Shown: positions 58,153 through 64,000 of the stretch, piece after piece | Layout: every line of letters starts with the position of its first letter | Numbering within the stretch: position 1 is the stretch's first letter | Origin: Corynebacterium sp. | Lineage (GTDB): Bacteria; Actinomycetota; Actinomycetes; Mycobacteriales; Mycobacteriaceae | Length of the DNA: 64,000 nt | Reading direction: 5' to 3' | Assembly (NCBI GenBank): GCA_030531005.1 | Contig: JAUMTW010000003.1 | Coordinates: 186,001 to 250,000 of the forward strand | Program-made: the position numbers and the translations under genes | The notes under the pieces: generated by a model | Database searches by the model: none | Seen by the model: only the letters and a program-made list of their open reading frames with translations | What the model was told of the DNA's origin: nothing

Positions 58153-59097
58153 ATGCCTGAGCTCCCAGAAGTAGAAGTTGTACGTAGCGGATTCGCTACG
58201 CACTGCCTTGGCAAAACGATTACCAATGTCGAAGTTTCGCATCCACGGGCGATTCGCAAGATTGATGGCGGTGATGCGGTGCTTGCCTACAGTCTGGTTG
58301 GCACGGAGATCACACAGATTTCTCGGCGCGGAAAATTCATGTGGTTTATCCCTACTCTTACGCAACCAACTGAAACAGCGTCCAATGATGCCGCCGCGGT
58401 CGCACATAAGCAGAAGAAAACATCGGCCCAGGGGCAGTCTATCGCTTCGGATCAGCATGCCATCGTCGTGCATCTTGGTATGAGTGGACAGCTGCGTATT
58501 TTCGAGCATCCTCATCCGCAACCCCGCCACGGGCGCATCAAAGTAGATTTCAGTGACGGTAGCCAATTGTGGTTCATCGACCAACGTACCTTCGGCTATT
58601 GGAACATCAGCGAACTAATTGCCGATCCGCACCACATCCAGGCCCGCATTCCCGCACAGATAGCTCACATTGCGCCAGACCTTTTAGAACTTTCGGAACC
58701 TGGCATTGCTGCGGGCAGGATTGCTGGGAAAAAGACCCAGCTTAAGCGGGCTTTGCTAGATCAAAATATTGTTGCAGGTATTGGCAATATTTATTGTGAT
58801 GAAATGCTCTGGGCTACTCGCTTGCATCCTGGAATGGCAACGGAGGATGTAGGAAAGCAGCAGCTTGTTGAGCTGATTGCCAATGGCCAAGCAATTATGC
58901 GCACTGCCATAGCCAATGGCGGTACTAGCTTTGATGACCTCTATGTTAACGTCAACGGGCAATCTGGCTACTTTGATCTCTCCCTGCATGCCTATGGGCG
59001 CGGTGGGGATCCATGTGATCGTTGTGGCACTATTATGGTGCGTTCTGAATTTGCTGGGCGGGCCAGTGTTTACTGTCCAGATTGTCAGCGACTGTAA
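58153..59097 (+). CDS. mutM: Formamidopyrimidine-DNA glycosylase MutM
   Basis: A base-excision repair enzyme that removes 8-oxoguanine and formamidopyrimidines and cleaves the abasic site. It is 314 aa, starting at ATG 58153 so that the required MPELPEVE N-terminus is exposed (catalytic Pro2, Glu3); the frame is open upstream to 58078. Lys61 lies in RRGKF. The helix-two-turn-helix segment is QNIVAGIGNIYCDEMLW and the C-terminal zinc finger is CDRCG...CPDC. A polar insert of ~35 residues (68-102) makes it longer than usual. Confidence 0.95.
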   Translation: MPELPEVEVVRSGFATHCLGKTITNVEVSHPRAIRKIDGGDAVLAYSLVGTEITQISRRGKFMWFIPTLTQPTETASNDAAAVAHKQKKTSAQGQSIASDQHAIVVHLGMSGQLRIFEHPHPQPRHGRIKVDFSDGSQLWFIDQRTFGYWNISELIADPHHIQARIPAQIAHIAPDLLELSEPGIAAGRIAGKKTQLKRALLDQNIVAGIGNIYCDEMLWATRLHPGMATEDVGKQQLVELIANGQAIMRTAIANGGTSFDDLYVNVNGQSGYFDLSLHAYGRGGDPCDRCGTIMVRSEFAGRASVYCPDCQRL

Positions 59098-59162
59098 AAT
59101 AACCCAAAATACTAACTATCAGATTATAGTTTTCTGGATTTTCTCGGGTAATATCCCATCCT

Positions 59163-60668
59163 ATGGATAGCATCACCAGTGCCCTTGATGGCTTTAACTC
59201 AGTTTACTGGAATTTCGCCGCAGGATTCCTCGTTATTGCCGGGCTCTACTTTGGCGTGCTCACGCGTTTTGTGCAGCTGCGCAAAATTCCGGACATGTTT
59301 CGCGCGGTTTCCGAGAAGCCAGAAATTCAACAAGAACCTGCCGAAGGCTCTGCCGCCCCAGAAGTAGCGCCGGCGCAAAGCATCTCCGCTTTTAAAGCGT
59401 TTACCATTTCTGCTGCCTCGCGCGTGGGTACCGGTAACGTCGCTGGTGTGGCTATTGCCATCACTATCGGTGGCCCCGGCGCGGTGTTCTGGATGTGGAT
59501 GATCGCTATCTTAGGTGGCGCCACTTCCTTTATCGAGTCCACGTTGGCGCAGTTGTGGAAGGAGCGCAACTCTGATGGTTCCTACCGCGGTGGTCCTGCA
59601 TATTACATGACCCGCGGTCTAGGCTGGCGCTGGTTGGCTGCACTTTTCGCTATTGCTATCACCTTGACCTTCGGATTTTTCTATAACTCTATCCAGTCCA
59701 ACTCTATCCGTGATGCGCTGGGTGGTTCCCTAAATATTGATACGACTGCCTTCCGCTGGATCATCGCAATCGTATTGACCGGGCTGACTGCATCGATCAT
59801 TTTTGGTGGTCTGCAGCGTATCGCTGACTTCACTGCAAAGTGCGTGCCAATCATGGCAGGCCTGTATGTCATCATCGGTGTGGTTGTCATTATCTTGAAT
59901 ATCGGTGAAGTTCCACGTGTAATCGGTGACATCGTCGGCCACGCATTGGGCTTTAAGGAGATTGCAGGTGCTACCTTAGGCAACGCCTTCATTATGGGGC
60001 TGCGGCGTGGTCTGTTCTCCAATGAGGCCGGTGAGGGGTCGGTTCCAAACGCTGCGGCAACCGCAACCGTCTCCCACCCTGTGAAGCAAGGCTTGGTACA
60101 GACTTTGGGCGTGTATTTCGACACTTTGCTGGTGTGCTCTATTACTGCTTTCATCATCTTGCTGGACAATCCCGTTTACGGTGATGATGGAGCTCAGGGT
60201 GTTACCCTAACCCAGACCTCTCTGGGCAATGAAGTCGGCACCTGGGGTATTCATACGGTTACCGTGCTGATTTTCTTCCTGGCGTTCTCCTCAATCATCG
60301 GTAACACTTATGTGGCCCAGGCCAATATTGAGTTCTTCACTGACTCGCCAAAGGTACTCAATGGCTATCGTGCTGTTGTACTGCTTTTCGTTTTCTTAGG
60401 TGCAATTGTGCCACTGGAGTTGGTATGGGCACTGGGTGACCTGATGGCAGCCACTATGGTCTTTATTAACCTGATTGCAATTGTTCCGCTTGGAGGAGTG
60501 GCATTTAACCTCTTGCGCAACTACATCAAGCAGCAACGCCAAGGCTTGGATCCTGTGTTCCACCAGGACATGATGCCAGGACTGAAGCACGCAGATTGCT
60601 GGGATGGTTCCGATCCTGTTACTTGGCGTGATGGCAAAGTCGTGACCTCTGTGGAGGAAGTAAAGTAA
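59163..60668 (+). CDS. Sodium:alanine/glycine symporter, AGCS family
   Basis: A 501-aa secondary transporter with about eleven membrane segments. Family motifs are ASRVGTGNVAGVAIAITIGG (~93-112), GPGAVFWMWMIAILG, and MGLRRGLFSNEAGEGSVPNA (~277-296). A charged loop (EKPEIQQEPAEGSAAPEVAP) sits between segments 1 and 2. It imports alanine or glycine with sodium. ATG 59163 lies 8 nt after TAATAT (59149-59154). The gene has its own terminator and interrupts the usual mutM-acyP-smc order. Confidence 0.93.
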   Translation: MDSITSALDGFNSVYWNFAAGFLVIAGLYFGVLTRFVQLRKIPDMFRAVSEKPEIQQEPAEGSAAPEVAPAQSISAFKAFTISAASRVGTGNVAGVAIAITIGGPGAVFWMWMIAILGGATSFIESTLAQLWKERNSDGSYRGGPAYYMTRGLGWRWLAALFAIAITLTFGFFYNSIQSNSIRDALGGSLNIDTTAFRWIIAIVLTGLTASIIFGGLQRIADFTAKCVPIMAGLYVIIGVVVIILNIGEVPRVIGDIVGHALGFKEIAGATLGNAFIMGLRRGLFSNEAGEGSVPNAAATATVSHPVKQGLVQTLGVYFDTLLVCSITAFIILLDNPVYGDDGAQGVTLTQTSLGNEVGTWGIHTVTVLIFFLAFSSIIGNTYVAQANIEFFTDSPKVLNGYRAVVLLFVFLGAIVPLELVWALGDLMAATMVFINLIAIVPLGGVAFNLLRNYIKQQRQGLDPVFHQDMMPGLKHADCWDGSDPVTWRDGKVVTSVEEVK

Positions 60669-60723
60669 GTCGCGTTTGTTGCGACTAAATCGCTACAAAT
60701 CCTCAAAGGTGAGTGCACTGATG

Positions 60724-60763
60724 ATGGGGCAAACACATGGATGTTTGCCCCATTTGTTCTTTT
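60724..60763 (+). terminator. Rho-independent terminator after the symporter
   Basis: A perfect 11-bp stem ATGGGGCAAAC / GTTTGCCCCAT around an 8-nt loop is followed by TTGTTCTTTT. Confidence 0.9.
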
Positions 60764-60847
60764 GCTGGAGTCACAGCGCGTGGGTGCAGCCTGATGCACA
60801 ATATGCGAGGTCCTTCTCTGCATCACAAATGCAAATAGAATGGGTAT

Positions 60848-61168
60848 ATGTGGTTTTCACGCAAACAATCAGAGTCCTTGCCAGCAGACTTCATCCGCCG
60901 CAACATGTGGGTCCACGGAAAAGTACAAAACGTGGGCTTTCGTTGGTGGGTCAATAGCCAAGCTAAAGAACTGAAACTCAATGGGGTCGCACGTAACCTC
61001 CCCGATGGGCGTGTGCACGTTGTAGCCGAAGGCAATGGTGCTGCCGTGGCTGAATTAGAACGGCGCTTGCAACCTGAAACTCACGACTCCTATCGCCCAG
61101 GGCGGGTGGACTTTCTTGCAGTCCAAGACGCCAGTGTACGCGGCACCAAAGGTTTCCGTATGGAATAG
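60848..61168 (+). CDS. acyP: Acylphosphatase
   Basis: A small enzyme of 106 aa that hydrolyses carboxyl-phosphate bonds. The motif GKVQNVGFRWW carries the catalytic Arg, and the catalytic Asn lies in ARNLPDGRVHVVAEG. An N-terminal extension of ~18 residues precedes the ferredoxin-like fold. ATG 60848 is 6 nt after TAGAAT (60836-60841), so the transcript is probably leaderless. Its position just upstream of smc is conserved in actinobacteria. Confidence 0.93.
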   Translation: MWFSRKQSESLPADFIRRNMWVHGKVQNVGFRWWVNSQAKELKLNGVARNLPDGRVHVVAEGNGAAVAELERRLQPETHDSYRPGRVDFLAVQDASVRGTKGFRME

Positions 61169-61356
61169 CACGACAGCAAGTCAAAAAATCATAGGCAGTA
61201 TCCATAGCCGCTATTGGTCGGGCGCAGGAAGTAATTTCTGTGCTTTGGTGTGTCAAGTGGTAGCAAGGTTTCAAGTACACGCACGGCACAAATCCCAATA
61301 CACCGCGTATGCTGAGAAATCCTGCGCCGTCTGAGCCTAGTGCTACAATCCTTGGA

Positions 61357-64000
61357 ATGCATCTAAAGTCGTTGACCCTGAAAGGATTCAAGTCCTTTGC
61401 CTCGGCAACGACGCTAAAATTTGAGCCCGGCATCTGTGCTGTGGTCGGCCCCAACGGTTCTGGCAAATCTAATGTGGTCGATGCCTTAGCCTGGGTAATG
61501 GGTGAGCAGGGTGCTAAAACCCTGCGTGGCAATTCGATGCAGGATGTCATCTTCGCTGGTGCTGGCTCTAAAAAGCCGCTAGGCCGCGCAGAAGTCACTC
61601 TTACTATCGATAATCACGATGGTGCACTGCCCATTGAGTATCGTGAAGTGGCTATCACCCGCCGAATGTTTCGCGATGGGGCCAGCGAATATGAAATCAA
61701 TGGGCAACGAGCCCGCCTCCTGGATGTCCAGGAGCTTTTGTCCGATTCGGGCATTGGACGTGAAATGCACGTCATAGTCGGTCAAGGGCGACTATCCCAA
61801 ATTTTAGAATCCCGACCGGAAGAACGCCGTGCTTTTATCGAAGAAGCAGCTGGGGTGCGCAAGCACCGCCGACGCAAGGATCAAGCACACCGCAAACTTC
61901 AAGGTATGCAAGTAAATCTTGATCGTCTTGAAGACCTGACTGGCGAGCTGCGTCGCCAACTCAAGCCCCTTGCACGTCAAGCAGAAGCTGCGCAAAAGGC
62001 TGCCACTTTACAAGCTCAGGTTCGTGAACTTCGCGGTCAAGTAGCGGCCAGCCAATTAGCGCACGCTAGCGAACAGGTTGTTCAGGCCCAAGACCAGTTC
62101 TCCCAAAGAACCACCAATTTTGAGCAACTCAATGCGGCAGTCACCGCTGCCCAAGAAGCAGTAACATCAAGTGAGGCCAAGCTTGCGTTTTTAGAACCTG
62201 CTCATAGTACCGCCCAACAACAGTGGTTTGAATTATCTGCTTTAAGTGAGCGCGTGGTCGCAACCGAGCGCATTGCCCGGGAGCGCCAGCAATCTTTTCA
62301 AGAAACCACGTATGCTGGCCCTGATCCGCAGGAACTTGAAGACCGATTGCAACGCGCAGCGGAAGAAGCAGCTATTGCAGAATCCGAGCTGGAAGTAGCC
62401 ACTGAGCGACTCGAGACTATTGCTGAACAGCTAGATGAAGCCACTGAGTCCGCACAGGAAGCCGATGCTGCCCATATGGCGCAGTTACAAGCACGTAGCG
62501 ACTACCAAGCTGGCATGGCCAAAATCGCCAGTCAAGTAGAGGCCACGCAACAACGCTTGGAACAGAGTTCGCAAGAATCTATGCGACAGCGCGAAGTCTA
62601 TGAACAAGCACTCATCGCGCAACAAACCGCGCACGATAAACTTGCTCAGTATGAGTCTGAGCTTGCCACCTTGGATGCCGATACTGGAGAACGTACCCAG
62701 CAGCAGCAGATCGCTCAGGCGGAATCTGAGCAAGCCCAACAGCGGGTGAGCGAGCTGCGCGATACCCAGTTACAGGCAGAAAAGGAGGTTTCGCGTTTAG
62801 AATCACGCATTGAAACCTTAAGTCAAACACTTAATCGCACAGCGCCAACTGAGTTGTTAGAGACTTGGGGCGCCACACGCGCGGTTTTCGATGCTGTGCG
62901 GGTTCCACAGGGGTGGGAGAAAGCTGCAGCAGTAGTGATGCACACCATCGCCCAAGGGCAGATCGTGCCGGCAGATTTCCCAACCCTTGTTACGGCAATT
63001 GGCGATGCGCAATTAGCGGATCTTAATCAAGCAGTAGCTTTTAGTACCCAAGATGCCACCGAGCCCTGGCATTTGGATATCACTTTGCCAGCCTATGCCC
63101 AGTGGTTTGTGGAACTCGTCGATATTGAATCGAGCCTTGTGCAAGCTTGCTGTCAATTGTGGGCAGATGTGGCAGTGGTTGATCATTTAAGCCAAGCCCA
63201 GGATTTAAGTGAGCAAGAACCGCGTCTGCGTGTGGTCACTCGAGCAGGAGTATTACTTGGTGCCGGCTGGATAAGCTTTGGCGAGCTCGTCCAATCTCCA
63301 GTTGAGACTGCTGCAGCTATTAGTCAGGCTGAAGCAGCCCTTGCTGAGGCTAAGGTTCGTGTGGATGCGCACGCTGGTGAGCTTGCTGGTGCCCAGCAGG
63401 CAAGTGAAGAAGCCCAAGTTGCTCATGCAAGTGCGCAAGCGAAGTTGCGTGACCATGAGCATAGCCTGCATGTATGTAGGCGCGAGGTCGAGCGAGCGCA
63501 GGGCGAATTAGCGAAGGCTCAAAAACAAGCGCGTCGGGCAACTGATGCTCAAAGTCAGGCAGAACAGCGTGAGGCACAACTGCGCACAGAGCTCAGCCAA
63601 TTGCGCGAGCGTCTAGGCCGGGTGGAGCAAGAAGACGAGCCAGAAGCCCCGGTAAGCACTGATCGAGATGCGGCTATGGCCATGGTTACTCAAATCCAGG
63701 CAATGCACATGGAAGCTCGCTTGCAAGTGCGCACCTTAGAAGAACGGTTACAGCAGGCCCAAGGCCGCCAGCATGGACTCGAGCGCCAATTAGTCCATGA
63801 GCGCCAGGCTGCAGCCCAGTATGAACAGCGGGTGCGCAAGCAACGTCAGCTGGCTTCCCACGCCCAGTTCGTTCAATTACAAGCCGCGAACCTTCTCGAG
63901 CGCTTACGTGTCAGTGTGCAGGCGGCAGCTGAAACTCGCGATACATTGCAAGAGCAACTCCGTGCCCAACAGGCTTTCGTACAAACCCAGCGCCAGGAAC
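61357..64000 (+). CDS. smc: Chromosome segregation ATPase Smc (3' truncated by window)
   Basis: The first 881 codons of the condensin subunit Smc; the frame is still open at the window end. Walker A is GPNGSGKS (31-38), and the Q-loop region EQGAKTLRG follows. A coiled-coil arm runs from ~165 to ~490. The hinge spans about 495-645 (TWGATRAVFDAVRVPQG to GAGWISFGE). The returning coiled coil then begins. The C-terminal Walker B half is outside the window. ATG 61357 lies 7 nt after TACAAT (61344-61349), so it is leaderless. Smc organises the chromosome with ScpA/ScpB. Confidence 0.95.
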   Translation, partial: MHLKSLTLKGFKSFASATTLKFEPGICAVVGPNGSGKSNVVDALAWVMGEQGAKTLRGNSMQDVIFAGAGSKKPLGRAEVTLTIDNHDGALPIEYREVAITRRMFRDGASEYEINGQRARLLDVQELLSDSGIGREMHVIVGQGRLSQILESRPEERRAFIEEAAGVRKHRRRKDQAHRKLQGMQVNLDRLEDLTGELRRQLKPLARQAEAAQKAATLQAQVRELRGQVAASQLAHASEQVVQAQDQFSQRTTNFEQLNAAVTAAQEAVTSSEAKLAFLEPAHSTAQQQWFELSALSERVVATERIARERQQSFQETTYAGPDPQELEDRLQRAAEEAAIAESELEVATERLETIAEQLDEATESAQEADAAHMAQLQARSDYQAGMAKIASQVEATQQRLEQSSQESMRQREVYEQALIAQQTAHDKLAQYESELATLDADTGERTQQQQIAQAESEQAQQRVSELRDTQLQAEKEVSRLESRIETLSQTLNRTAPTELLETWGATRAVFDAVRVPQGWEKAAAVVMHTIAQGQIVPADFPTLVTAIGDAQLADLNQAVAFSTQDATEPWHLDITLPAYAQWFVELVDIESSLVQACCQLWADVAVVDHLSQAQDLSEQEPRLRVVTRAGVLLGAGWISFGELVQSPVETAAAISQAEAALAEAKVRVDAHAGELAGAQQASEEAQVAHASAQAKLRDHEHSLHVCRREVERAQGELAKAQKQARRATDAQSQAEQREAQLRTELSQLRERLGRVEQEDEPEAPVSTDRDAAMAMVTQIQAMHMEARLQVRTLEERLQQAQGRQHGLERQLVHERQAAAQYEQRVRKQRQLASHAQFVQLQAANLLERLRVSVQAAAETRDTLQEQLRAQQAFVQTQRQE

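Overview
The window is a contiguous piece of a Corynebacterium chromosome, in the C. glutamicum / C. diphtheriae broad group. The evidence is gene order: lspA-rluD, dnaE-ilvA, treZ, treY, glgX, the his cluster running into lgt-pyk, glgP, gdhA, and sepIVA-DUF177-rnc-mutM-acyP-smc. Lipobox lipoproteins of mycobacterial/corynebacterial type and many leaderless genes (a TANNNT -10 box 6-8 nt before the start codon) agree with this. No tRNA, rRNA, insertion sequence, prophage or CRISPR array was seen.

Layout. 1-5.3 kb: two lipoproteins, lspA, an RluD-type pseudouridine synthase and a RarD-type transporter. 5.4-12.7 kb: dnaE, ilvA and an ABC permease/ATPase pair. 12.8-24.2 kb: trehalose and glycogen metabolism (treZ, treY, glgX with a TetR regulator), mixed with small conserved genes and a DnaQ-like exonuclease carrying a BRCT domain. 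24.8-33.4 kb: a lipoprotein, a membrane protein and the histidine cluster hisD-hisC-hisB-hisH-hisA-impA-hisFI. 33.5-38.4 kb: a Trp-region membrane protein, a divergent TrpC homologue, lgt and pyk. 38.9-48.7 kb: a tannase-like lipoprotein hydrolase, glgP, an M20 amidohydrolase, a GalT/HIT-like protein and glycerate kinase. 49.4-55.4 kb: gdhA, then a group (DUF2218, HTH regulator with Cys/His ligands, DUF2249, two polytopic membrane proteins) that looks like a nitrogen-oxide response locus. 55.5-64 kb: sepIVA, DUF177, rnc, mutM, an AGCS symporter, acyP and the first two thirds of smc.

How the genes fit together. The trehalose/glycogen genes form the TreY-TreZ route to trehalose from glycogen, with GlgX debranching and GlgP phosphorolysis. 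The his cluster encodes most of histidine synthesis and has two oddities: HisF and HisI are one polypeptide, and the hisD leader can fold into mutually exclusive hairpins. Next to it lies what looks like the relic of an ancestral actinobacterial trp locus: the Trp-associated membrane protein and a TrpC homologue that has lost two catalytic residues. HisA has an Asn where the bifunctional PriA enzymes carry the Arg linked to TrpF activity. LspA and Lgt, the two ends of lipoprotein maturation, are both here with several of their likely substrates.

The most unexplained non-coding signals are a helically phased 11/12-bp degenerate repeat array (24179-24280), a 17-bp tandem array of AACACTGTGTT palindromes (1943-1993), a 14-bp LacI-type palindrome before the M20 gene, and a perfect 22-bp stem after pyk.
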